Shown here: piece after piece, positions 53,904 through 61,091 of the stretch
How the letters are laid out: every line of letters begins with the position of its first letter
Numbering within the stretch: the first letter of the stretch is position 1
DNA from: JAZFSZ01 sp036446455
GTDB lineage: Bacteria; Pseudomonadota; Gammaproteobacteria; Acidiferrobacterales; JAJDNE01
Reading direction: 5' to 3'
Assembly (NCBI GenBank): GCA_036446455.1
Contig: JAZFSZ010000098.1
Location: 6,912 to 70,911 of the forward strand
Length of the DNA: 64,000 nt
The notes under the pieces: model-generated
Databases searched by the model: none
What the model was told of the DNA's origin: nothing
The model's input: the letters and a program-made list of their open reading frames with translations, nothing else
Translations under genes and position numbers: made by a program

Positions 53904-54643
53904 AAAAAGGTTTAGTCACAATGATGCTGGCCCTGTTGCCGGTAGTAGGATTTGCGTCCAGCGGTAACATCCATCTGGATAAAGTCACCGTGGATCTTTC
54001 CGACCAGGCATCACTGCAGCGGGGCGCGAAGATTTTTGTCAACTATTGCCTGTCCTGTCACAGTGCGTCGTATATGCGTTACAACCGTATGGCGACCGAT
54101 CTTGGCCTGACCGAGGCGCAGGTGGAAGATCACATGGGCTTCATTACCGACGACACAGGCAAGTTCAAGCCCGGCGCACTGATGAAGGCGACGATCAATG
54201 CCGATGAGGCCGAGGCCGCATTTAATACGGTACCGCCGGATCTCAGCGTGATGGCGCGATCCCGTGGTGCCAACTGGATCTATACCTACATGCGTAGTTT
54301 CTACCGCGACGAAACAGCACCGAGTGGCTGGAACAACGTGGTGTTTCAGAATGTTTCCATGCCACATGTATTGTGGGCATGGCAGGGCACCCAGGCAGCA
54401 GAGTTCAGAATCGACGAGGATGGCGTCAAACACTTTGAGGGATTTAAAACCATCAAGGTCGGTAGTATGAGCGAGAAAGAGTATAACGAGGCGGTGCGCG
54501 ACTTGACGGCATTTATGGTTTATCTTGGCGAACCCGCAAAACTGGTTCGTTACCAACTCGGGGTATATGTACTGCTGTTCCTGGCGTTTTTCCTGGTATT
54601 CGCGTACCTGTTGAAAAAGAACTACTGGAAGGACGTAAACTAG
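53900..54643 (+). CDS. petC: Cytochrome c1 of the bc1 complex
   Basis: Heme-c subunit passing electrons to cytochrome c. The heme motif is CLSCH (C50, C53, H54). A signal peptide (MMLALLPVVGFAS) and a C-terminal anchor helix (LGVYVLLFLAFFLVFAYLL) frame the globular domain. The axial Met is probably in the NVSMPHVLW area. It has 247 aa. It completes the petABC operon. Confidence 0.96.
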   Translation: MKKGLVTMMLALLPVVGFASSGNIHLDKVTVDLSDQASLQRGAKIFVNYCLSCHSASYMRYNRMATDLGLTEAQVEDHMGFITDDTGKFKPGALMKATINADEAEAAFNTVPPDLSVMARSRGANWIYTYMRSFYRDETAPSGWNNVVFQNVSMPHVLWAWQGTQAAEFRIDEDGVKHFEGFKTIKVGSMSEKEYNEAVRDLTAFMVYLGEPAKLVRYQLGVYVLLFLAFFLVFAYLLKKNYWKDVN

Positions 54644-54664
54644 GCACCGGGTTACCGGATGCAT

Positions 54665-54689
54665 CACAGGGGGCGTCACGCCCCCTGTG
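54665..54689 (+). terminator. Strong GC-rich hairpin after petC, no T-run
   Basis: A perfect 11-base-pair stem CACAGGGGGCG/CGCCCCCTGTG (54665-54675 and 54679-54689) with loop TCA lies 21 bases after the petC stop. No run of T follows, so it is not a standard terminator. It may protect the petABC mRNA 3' end or reduce read-through to sspA. Confidence 0.5.
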
Positions 54690-54722
54690 GACGTTAAAGC
54701 ACACAGAATGGAGATTGCATAA

Positions 54723-55349
54723 ATGGCATTAGCCGCAAACCGCAAACCGGTCATGACGCTGTATTCCGGTACCGTCGATTGTTACAGTCACCGCACGCGC
54801 ATCGTGCTGTTCGAAAAAGATGTGGAGTGCAAGATCGTATTCGTGGAGCCGGACAGCAAACCGGCCGAGCTTGCCGATCTCAATCCCTATAACCAGGTGC
54901 CCACCGTCGTCGATCGTGATCTGGTGTTGTATCAGTCTGCCATTATCAATGAGTATCTGGATGAGCGGCTGCCGCATCCGCCATTGATGCCAGTGGATCC
55001 GGTCAGCCGCGCCCGCGCCCGTCTGATGTTGTTCCGCTTCGAGAACGACTGGTATCGCCTGTTGCCCGATATCGCAAGCGGCGAGAAGAAAACGGCGACC
55101 AGGGCACGCAATGTCATTCGCGATGGTCTCACCGTGATTTCACTGATTTTCAAGGAACAATCATTTATTTTGGGTGAGGAATTTTCGCTGGTCGATTGCG
55201 CTTTGGCACCCATCTTGTGGCGTCTGGACCACTTTAAAATCAGCCTGCCACGACAGGCCAAGCCCATGCTGGAGTACGCCCACCGCGTATTTGAACGCAA
55301 GTCGTTCCAGGCCAGTCTCACTGAAGCCGAACGGGAAATGGTGAAATAG
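54723..55349 (+). CDS. sspA: Stringent starvation protein A
   Basis: Glutathione-S-transferase-like protein that binds RNA polymerase and adjusts transcription in stress. The thioredoxin-like half is MTLYSGTVDCYSHRTRIVL with NPYNQVPTVVDRDLVLYQS, and the helical half contains FSLVDCALAPILWRL. It has 208 aa. sspB follows, as in most gammaproteobacteria. Confidence 0.95.
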   Translation: MALAANRKPVMTLYSGTVDCYSHRTRIVLFEKDVECKIVFVEPDSKPAELADLNPYNQVPTVVDRDLVLYQSAIINEYLDERLPHPPLMPVDPVSRARARLMLFRFENDWYRLLPDIASGEKKTATRARNVIRDGLTVISLIFKEQSFILGEEFSLVDCALAPILWRLDHFKISLPRQAKPMLEYAHRVFERKSFQASLTEAEREMVK

Positions 55350-55401
55350 GCCATCACGGGTCTGTTGGCAGCAAGGCGTTCCCCTGAATCGCCATAATCG
55401 C

Positions 55402-55797
55402 ATGGTACCGGTCAAACCTTATCTCATCAGAGCTGCCTACCAGTGGGCGCTGGACAACGGCCATACACCACACTTGCTGGTGGATGCCACAATTAATGGT
55501 GTCGTTGTGCCGGTCGAATTTGTTGAAGACGGGCGTATTGTATTCAACATCGACCCCCGGGCTGCCAGTAATCTGCTAATGGCGGACGACCTGATCGAGT
55601 TTAAAGCACGGTTTTCCGGTAAGCCTTTCGCGGTCAGCATCCCGATTAATGCCGTACTTGGCGCTTACGCCCGTGAAAATGGGGAAGGTATCAGTTTCCC
55701 GCCTGAGATAGCGGCCGAGGTTGAAGAAGCGTCAGAAAGTGAGCCCACATTGCCCGCGCCCTCCAGGGGCAAGCCTGATCTCAAAATTATCAATTAG
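55402..55797 (+). CDS. sspB: ClpXP specificity-enhancing factor SspB
   Basis: Adaptor that delivers ssrA-tagged proteins to ClpXP. The N-terminal substrate-binding domain covers about residues 1-105 (YLIRAAYQWALDNGHTPHLL). An acidic linker follows, and the C-terminal ClpX-docking motif is RGKPDLKIIN. It has 131 aa. It lies 52 bases after sspA. Confidence 0.95.
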   Translation: MVPVKPYLIRAAYQWALDNGHTPHLLVDATINGVVVPVEFVEDGRIVFNIDPRAASNLLMADDLIEFKARFSGKPFAVSIPINAVLGAYARENGEGISFPPEIAAEVEEASESEPTLPAPSRGKPDLKIIN

Positions 55798-55843
55798 AAT
55801 TCCACATCTGTAAATCAATAGCTTAGCCACGTTCGGTGGCGTT

Positions 55844-55887
55844 TATACTGTTTCAAGTCAACCGATAGTACGGTCGTTCGTTATACT
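55844..55887 (+). promoter_or_regulatory. Two candidate -10 elements before the FecR-domain gene
   Basis: TATACT occurs twice in the 149-base spacer, at 55844-55849 and 55882-55887. Neither has a good -35 at 16-18 bases, so these promoters, if real, may depend on an activator. A small inverted repeat CCAC/GTGG flanks GTTCG just before the first one. Confidence 0.3.
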
Positions 55888-55946
55888 TGGTTAGAGGCCC
55901 AGGAAACTGCAGCTATCCACAAGGTTCAACCGTCAGGGGGTTATTC

Positions 55947-56858
55947 ATGTTCGGATTTAATCGCGCACTGTTGATATTTTTACTGATTTTTACCGTCGAT
56001 GCCTTCGCCGCGATTGGTGTGTTAAGTGAAGTGGAGGGGGATGTGCAGATACTGCGAGGTGATGCCTATTATGAAGGCGCCAAAGGCGTAGAGGTATACG
56101 AACAGGATATCATCGAAACCGCAGAGAATGCCTCAGTGCAGCTGGACATGAACGACGGCTCCATCCTCAAGATAGCTGGCGACAGCCGTGTCATGCTTTC
56201 GGACTACAAGCTGGATGAAAAGGGAAACGTGGTCAACGCAGTAGTAGATGTGATTACTGGCTGGTTGCGTTTCGCCGTTGCCAGAATCGAGGGCGCGGGT
56301 AAATACGAATTCAATAACCCGGTGATGACGATCGGTATTCGTGGTACCGAAGGCATTATCGAGGCAGGAAGGGAGCAGGGCGCATTACATCTGCTGGAAG
56401 GGCGTGTTGTTGCGTCGCAACGTGGTAGTGAAACCGGTTTGGCAAACAAGGCCGAGGTGCTCACTGCTGGTCAATATATTTCTCGCGAGCGGGGACAGGG
56501 AATCAGCCGTGCGGCGGGGGCACCCGCTCGATTTGCTGCACGTATGCCAGCGCGCATGCAGCATCGCCTGGCGCATCGCGCCCATCGCCTGGCGCATCGC
56601 GGGTTGAATCCGCGTCAGATCCGCCGTGTCACGCGGCGTGATGTACGGCGTCTACTCAAGAACCACCCGGGAATGAAGCATCGTCTCTGGCGTGGTTTCC
56701 AGCAGCACTGGAAAAACGACCCGGAAATCAAAGCAATGCTAGGGGCGCGAGCAAGGAAAATTATGCGAAATAATCCTGGCGCCGCACAGCAGATGAAGCG
56801 CAAAGCGATTCGTCAGAAGACATTTAGAAAACGCCGTATGTTGCGCCGCCGGCAATAA
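55947..56858 (+). CDS. FecR-domain secreted protein with a polybasic C-terminal tail
   Basis: A signal peptide (ALLIFLLIFTVDAFA) is followed by a FecR-like beta domain at about residues 24-175 (GVLSEVEGDVQILRGDAYYE, NDGSILKIAGDSRVMLSDY, TIGIRGTEGII). The last 109 residues are extreme: by my count 27 Arg, 9 Lys and 7 His against 3 acidic residues. It includes a duplicated HRLAHRAHRLAHRG. No membrane helix or sigma regulator is nearby, unlike classic FecR. The start is ATG 55947 with CAGGGGG upstream, giving 303 aa. The stop overlaps the macrodomain gene. Function is not known; nucleic-acid or anionic-polymer binding by the tail is inference. Confidence 0.82.
   Translation: MFGFNRALLIFLLIFTVDAFAAIGVLSEVEGDVQILRGDAYYEGAKGVEVYEQDIIETAENASVQLDMNDGSILKIAGDSRVMLSDYKLDEKGNVVNAVVDVITGWLRFAVARIEGAGKYEFNNPVMTIGIRGTEGIIEAGREQGALHLLEGRVVASQRGSETGLANKAEVLTAGQYISRERGQGISRAAGAPARFAARMPARMQHRLAHRAHRLAHRGLNPRQIRRVTRRDVRRLLKNHPGMKHRLWRGFQQHWKNDPEIKAMLGARARKIMRNNPGAAQQMKRKAIRQKTFRKRRMLRRRQ
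56562..56603 (+). repeat. 21-base tandem duplication inside the FecR-domain gene
   Basis: Two almost identical 21-base copies (56562-56582 and 56583-56603) encode the doubled HRLAHRA/G motif of the basic tail. They differ only near the last bases. The copy number may vary between strains. Confidence 0.75.
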
Positions 56859-57346
56859 TGCTCAAGTCAATGCACGCTGATATCACCACACTCGAAGTCG
56901 ATGCCATCGTCAACGCTGCCAATGAATCGCTGCTCGGCGGTGGCGGTGTCGACGGTGCTATTCATCGCGCAGCGGGTCCGGGTCTACTGAAGAGCTGTCG
57001 CGCATTGGGTGGCTGTCCCGCCGGCGAGGCGAGGATGACGCCGGGCTTCAACTTGCCGGCAAAACATGTCATCCATACCGTCGGCCCGGTTTACCATGGC
57101 GGTCAGCACGGCGAACCGGCGTTGCTGGCCAATTGCTATCGCAATTCACTAAGACTGGCCAAAGACAACGCCATCAGGACAATCGCATTTCCCGGGATCA
57201 GTACCGGCGTTTATGGTTATCCGAAAAAAGAGGCGGCGGCCATCGCGGTCGCCGTCTGTCGGGAGTCCGAAAATTATTTTGATGAGATTATTTTTTGTAG
57301 TTTTAATGAGCTCGACAAAAAAATTTACTCGAATTTAATTGTCTAA
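56858..57346 (+). CDS. Macrodomain protein, probable O-acetyl-ADP-ribose deacetylase
   Basis: A 162-residue stand-alone macrodomain. The ADP-ribose pocket motifs are present: IVNAANESLLGGGGVDGAI, AKHVIHTVGPVYHGG and FPGISTGVYGYP. This matches the YmdB/MacroD class, which removes acetyl or ADP-ribosyl groups. The start ATG 56858 overlaps the FecR-domain gene stop by one base (TAATG), so the two are probably translationally coupled. The protein has no signal peptide, whereas its partner is secreted. Confidence 0.9.
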   Translation: MLKSMHADITTLEVDAIVNAANESLLGGGGVDGAIHRAAGPGLLKSCRALGGCPAGEARMTPGFNLPAKHVIHTVGPVYHGGQHGEPALLANCYRNSLRLAKDNAIRTIAFPGISTGVYGYPKKEAAAIAVAVCRESENYFDEIIFCSFNELDKKIYSNLIV

Positions 57347-57404
57347 AACCGTTGCTGACGCTGGCGCAGGTGACCGCCCCGGCGGTGGATTCGGCGGCGG
57401 AGAC

Positions 57405-58097
57405 CTAGAAGCGGAATCCACCCTTAACGGTGTATGTCTGGATTCCGCCGGTAGTATCGGATTCCACTGTCAGATTTAGCAACAGCAAATCGAAGCTGAG
57501 ACCGTAGAAATAACGGTTTTGTCGACTGTTGGCAGAGAAACCGGTACCGACAAGATCTGTACTGTTCATTTGCACCAGGCCGATCCCGGCATAGGGGGTG
57601 ATCGGGCCCAGTCCCTTGGATATCGTTGTATCAACGCCATAAGTCGTCGTTGATACCACCGACGGTATTTCCGCCTGGGTGTAAGAACCGCGAATGGCCA
57701 GGGCGGGTTTGGCTGCGCCGCCTTTCCACAGGGCATAACTCAAAGCGATACCGTACATGGTGCCATCGTTGCCGATGCCAGTAAGACCTGATGTGGGAAT
57801 AGTGGAGTAATAGCCGGAGATATCAAAACCGGCAAACAGACCCTTCTGAAATTTTACCTTTGGAATAACCACTGTCGTGCCGTCAATGGTGGCGCTCGTG
57901 GCCTCGATGGACACATCGAAACCAATCAATCCCAGAGGTTCGGCGGACGCCACGGCGCGGTACTGTGTGGCGCCACCAAATTCGGTATTAAATTGATCAA
58001 AATCGCTCTGACTGACCCAGGGAATATGAGTCGCCAAGGTCTCACCTGCTATCAAAATACTGGCAATCAATGGTATGAGTTTGAGTAACTGCTTCAT
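57405..58097 (-). CDS. Putative outer-membrane beta-barrel protein
   Basis: A signal peptide (LLKLIPLIASILIAGETLAT) is followed by about 205 residues rich in Gly, Ser, Thr and alternating hydrophobics. The C-terminus GGFRF ends in Phe, as barrel substrates of the BAM complex do. Segments such as FAGFDISGYYSTIP and PYAGIGLVQMNS look like strands. It has 230 aa and a good ribosome-binding site (AAGGAG). It converges on the macrodomain gene. I do not recognise a named family. Confidence 0.7.
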   Translation of the reverse strand: MKQLLKLIPLIASILIAGETLATHIPWVSQSDFDQFNTEFGGATQYRAVASAEPLGLIGFDVSIEATSATIDGTTVVIPKVKFQKGLFAGFDISGYYSTIPTSGLTGIGNDGTMYGIALSYALWKGGAAKPALAIRGSYTQAEIPSVVSTTTYGVDTTISKGLGPITPYAGIGLVQMNSTDLVGTGFSANSRQNRYFYGLSFDLLLLNLTVESDTTGGIQTYTVKGGFRF

Positions 58098-58157
58098 TGG
58101 CGAGGACTCCTTGTGGTTTGATTCTGGATAAACTTAGCACAAGTTTCAGCATTGTGT

Positions 58158-58172
58158 ACCGTAATATACGGT
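58158..58172. repeat. Small inverted repeat before the barrel gene
   Basis: ACCGTA-ATA-TACGGT is a perfect 6-base inverted repeat, 61 bases upstream of the barrel start and 36 bases past the FAD-oxidase stop. It could be an operator or part of a weak terminator; no T-run is seen. Confidence 0.3.
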
Positions 58173-58208
58173 GACCCGATGAAGGACACCCGTTGCGGGA
58201 TAAAAGCG

Positions 58209-59606
58209 CTATATTACGGTCGGAAAGATTTTATCGGGATTCAGAATATTGCCTGGATCGAATTCGCGTTTAATGCGTTGCATCAGATTCAATGTCACCG
58301 GATCAATTTCCAGGCCGACATAGTCGCGCTTTTCCAGACCAATGCCGTGTTCGCCAGAGAGAGTACCGCCAAGCTGCAGCACCAGCGCAAACACGGCCTC
58401 AAGGCAGGGCTTCGCCTGTTTATCCTGTTGTGGATCTTGCGAGTCATAGAGCAGGTTGACGTGGATATTGCCATTGCCCGCATGGCCAAAATTGACGATG
58501 GGTATCCCGTATTGCCTGGAGATTTGCTCAAGACCCGAAATCAGTTCGGGGATGCGTGATACCGGTACCACCACATCTTCATTGAGCTTGTTCGGTGCCA
58601 CATTTCTCAGGGCCGGTGACAGTGCCTTGCGTGTGGCCCAAAGCTGCTGTTTTTCGCTGTCGGATGTGGCTTCTGCCAGTGTCATCAGGCCGTCGTTCGT
58701 TGCCGCCTGCGACAGTGAAGCGACGACGGCCTCAATGCCAGCCCGGGGTCCATCGACCTCGATCAGTAACATGGCACCGGCATTTTTTGGTAATTCGGTA
58801 GCGGAATAATCACGTACCATTTCAATGGATGCGTGATCGATAAACTCCAGACTGCGGGACGTATGCGGTTGTCTCATGATGGCGACAATCGCCTTTGTCG
58901 CACTGTCAATATCCCGATAGACGGCTTGTAGCAAACGAATTGTTTCCGGTTCTGGCTGCAACTTCAGCGTGACTTCTGTTACTACTGCCAGCGTGCCTTC
59001 GGAACCGATAATCAGTCTGGTCAGGTCATAGCCCACCACCCCCTTGGTGGTGTTAACGCCCGTCTGTATTTCTTCACCCATTCCGGTAACGGCGCGCAGC
59101 CCAAGCACATTATCGCGGGTAGTGCCGTATTTCAGCGCCCGTGGGCCGGCGGCGTTGACCGCCACATTACCGCCAACGGTGCAGAAAGCGGCACTGGTTG
59201 GATCCGGTGGCCAGAAAAAACCCTTTGGTGCGGCCGCATCTTGAACCGCCTGGTTCAATACCCCGGCCTCGACTTTCATCAGCCGGTTGTCGGCATCAAA
59301 TTCAATAATCCTGTTCATGCGCTCGAGTGACAGTACGATGCCGCCTGTTAAGGGAATCGCGCCACCCACGGTACCGGTCGCTCGCCCATGTACCGTTAAC
59401 GGAACACCATACTTATAACAATGCCGTACCGCATCAACGACCTGCTGGTGGTTTTCCGCCAGGACGACCCCGGCCGGGGTATTGTGTTTGCGCGAATTGT
59501 CCTGACCGTAAACCCAGCAGTCCGCTGCATCGGTCAGCACGCGTTCGACGCCGATATCGTTGCGTAAATCAATCAGGAACGAGGAGGGGAGTTCAGCCTG
59601 TGCCAC
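58209..59606 (-). CDS. glcD: FAD-linked oxidase, GlcD/D-lactate dehydrogenase family
   Basis: Flavoprotein oxidising a 2-hydroxy acid such as D-lactate or glycolate. The FAD-binding (PCMH) domain covers about residues 30-215 (PLTVHGRATGTVGGAIPLTG, FCTVGGNVAVNAAGPRALKY). The C-terminal domain ends with GTLSGEHGIGLEKRDYV and FDPGNILNPDKIF. The start is taken as GTG 59606, giving 465 aa and a 14-base overlap with rfaE2; upstream in-frame codons lie inside rfaE2. The substrate cannot be told from sequence, so the symbol is tentative. Confidence 0.88.
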   Translation of the reverse strand: MAQAELPSSFLIDLRNDIGVERVLTDAADCWVYGQDNSRKHNTPAGVVLAENHQQVVDAVRHCYKYGVPLTVHGRATGTVGGAIPLTGGIVLSLERMNRIIEFDADNRLMKVEAGVLNQAVQDAAAPKGFFWPPDPTSAAFCTVGGNVAVNAAGPRALKYGTTRDNVLGLRAVTGMGEEIQTGVNTTKGVVGYDLTRLIIGSEGTLAVVTEVTLKLQPEPETIRLLQAVYRDIDSATKAIVAIMRQPHTSRSLEFIDHASIEMVRDYSATELPKNAGAMLLIEVDGPRAGIEAVVASLSQAATNDGLMTLAEATSDSEKQQLWATRKALSPALRNVAPNKLNEDVVVPVSRIPELISGLEQISRQYGIPIVNFGHAGNGNIHVNLLYDSQDPQQDKQAKPCLEAVFALVLQLGGTLSGEHGIGLEKRDYVGLEIDPVTLNLMQRIKREFDPGNILNPDKIFPTVI

Positions 59607-60075
59607 GAATGCGCTCAATGAGTGATGTTGTTGATCGCGAATATTTGAAGGGAATGGAGTGCACCTTGCCACCCCAACCGGTGACGATATCGGCACCGAC
59701 AATATTTTCAGGCGACCAGTCACCGCCCTTCGCCAGATGATCGGGCTGTACCCGTGTGATCAGTTCCAGCGGCGTATCTTCTTCAAACGGCACCACCAGC
59801 GAAACACATGCGAGCGCCGCAAGAATCGCCATTCGATCCTCCAGTGTATTCAGCGGCCGGTCGGTGCCCTTCTCCAGTCGCCGTGCGGAGTCGTCACTAT
59901 TTACACCAACGACCAGACTTTTACCCAGGGCTGCTGCTTCTTGTAGATACGTGATGTGACCGCGATGCAGGATATCGAAACAACCGTTGGTAAATACGAT
60001 CGGTCGTTCCAAGCGAGCCAGGTTCTCATTCAGTGACTGCGGATCGCTGACGATTTTCTTATCACTTGGATTCAT
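59593..60075 (-). CDS. rfaE2: Heptose-1-phosphate adenylyltransferase RfaE2
   Basis: Activates D-glycero-beta-D-manno-heptose 1-phosphate with ATP for LPS core synthesis. The nucleotidyltransferase motif is FTNGCFDILHRGHITYLQEA and the later KGGDWSPENIVGADIVTGWGG is diagnostic. At 160 aa it corresponds to the C-terminal half of E. coli HldE; the sugar kinase half is not here and should be a separate gene. A SIS protein gene precedes it. Confidence 0.94.
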   Translation of the reverse strand: MNPSDKKIVSDPQSLNENLARLERPIVFTNGCFDILHRGHITYLQEAAALGKSLVVGVNSDDSARRLEKGTDRPLNTLEDRMAILAALACVSLVVPFEEDTPLELITRVQPDHLAKGGDWSPENIVGADIVTGWGGKVHSIPFKYSRSTTSLIERIRGTG

Positions 60076-60096
60076 GACTGGGAATTATGCTTGGGA

Positions 60097-60717
60097 TCAT
60101 GCCTGTCCAAGCAGCTGATGGTCGATCAGGTCACACAGGCAATGGATAATAATAATATGCATTTCCTGAATACGGGCCGTCGATGGCCCGTTGACACAAA
60201 TGTTGACGTCGTTCTCGGTCATGGCATTGGCCATGGCACCGCCATCGCGACCATTAAGCGCCACCACTACCATTTCCCGTTCCTTGGCTGCTTCAATAGC
60301 ACGCACCACATTTCTGGAATTGCCTGAGGTGCTTATAGCCAGCAGCACATCTCCCGGCTGGCCCAGCGCTCGCACCTGTTTTGCAAAAATATCGTCGTAG
60401 TGGTAGTCGTTGGCGATTGAGGTCAGAGTGGAACTGTCCGTGGTCAGCGCTATCGCCGGTAAACCGGGGCGCTCCTGTTCGAAACGATTCAGCAGTTCTG
60501 ACGAAAAGTGTTGCGAGTCTGCTGCCGAGCCACCGTTACCGCAAGCCAGTATCTTGCGGTCGGACAACAGTGCCTCGATGATGCGGGAGGCTCCACCGGC
60601 GATGACTGGCAACAAGGTTTCAAGATTGGCGCGCACCGTATCAAGATGCTGTTCGATGTTACTTTGTACCCGGCGGATTGCCGGGGACGTATCAGTTTGG
60701 GCAGCTTTTTGGTTCAT
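60097..60717 (-). CDS. SIS-domain protein, DiaA-type or phosphoheptose isomerase GmhA
   Basis: A 206-residue SIS protein with GNGGSAADSQHFSSELLNRF and LAISTSGNSRNVVRA. The yraN-lpoA-rsmI neighbours match the E. coli diaA locus, where the protein binds DnaA and helps initiate replication. The adjoining rfaE2 instead favours GmhA, the first heptose enzyme. The conserved sugar-site residues EL near position 74 and the IIHCLCDLID end occur in both groups. I cannot decide between them by eye. Confidence 0.88.
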   Translation of the reverse strand: MNQKAAQTDTSPAIRRVQSNIEQHLDTVRANLETLLPVIAGGASRIIEALLSDRKILACGNGGSAADSQHFSSELLNRFEQERPGLPAIALTTDSSTLTSIANDYHYDDIFAKQVRALGQPGDVLLAISTSGNSRNVVRAIEAAKEREMVVVALNGRDGGAMANAMTENDVNICVNGPSTARIQEMHIIIIHCLCDLIDHQLLGQA

Positions 60718-60731
60718 AGATCAAGTCTCTT

Positions 60732-61091
60732 TTAAAACGCATCAGGATACCAGTCAATGGTACCGTTTTTATGATCCCCGCTGATTGTCATCACATCGAA
60801 GCGACACGGACAATCACGCAAGTTCTTTTTGTTCTGTAAAAAATGCTCTGCTGTGGCGCGCAGTTTGTTCTGTTTGCGCCAGTCCACGGTCTCGGCTGGC
60901 AGACCAAATGCCTGATGGCGACGGTACCGCACCTCAACAAACACCAGCGTTTCTCGCTCGCGCATGATGAGATCAATTTCTCCGTAGGGCGAGCGATAAT
61001 TACGTACTACCAGCTTCAGGCCCTGTTTGCGGAGATAGCGTCGCGCGCGTTCTTCAGCCAGCCGACCGTGCTGTAGATGTTTTGCCGGCAT
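60732..61091 (-). CDS. yraN: YraN family (UPF0102) nuclease-like protein
   Basis: A 119-residue protein of the UPF0102 family, which has a restriction-endonuclease-like fold. Motifs are GRLAEERARRYLRKQG, YGEIDLIMRERETLVFVEVRYR, and a terminal DWYPDAF. The Asp/Glu-x-Lys-like residues E and D of GEIDLI and EVRYR resemble a nuclease core; the role is unknown. The start is ATG 61091, overlapping lpoA by 38 bases; a longer frame to 61574 lies inside lpoA. Confidence 0.9.
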   Translation of the reverse strand: MPAKHLQHGRLAEERARRYLRKQGLKLVVRNYRSPYGEIDLIMRERETLVFVEVRYRRHQAFGLPAETVDWRKQNKLRATAEHFLQNKKNLRDCPCRFDVMTISGDHKNGTIDWYPDAF

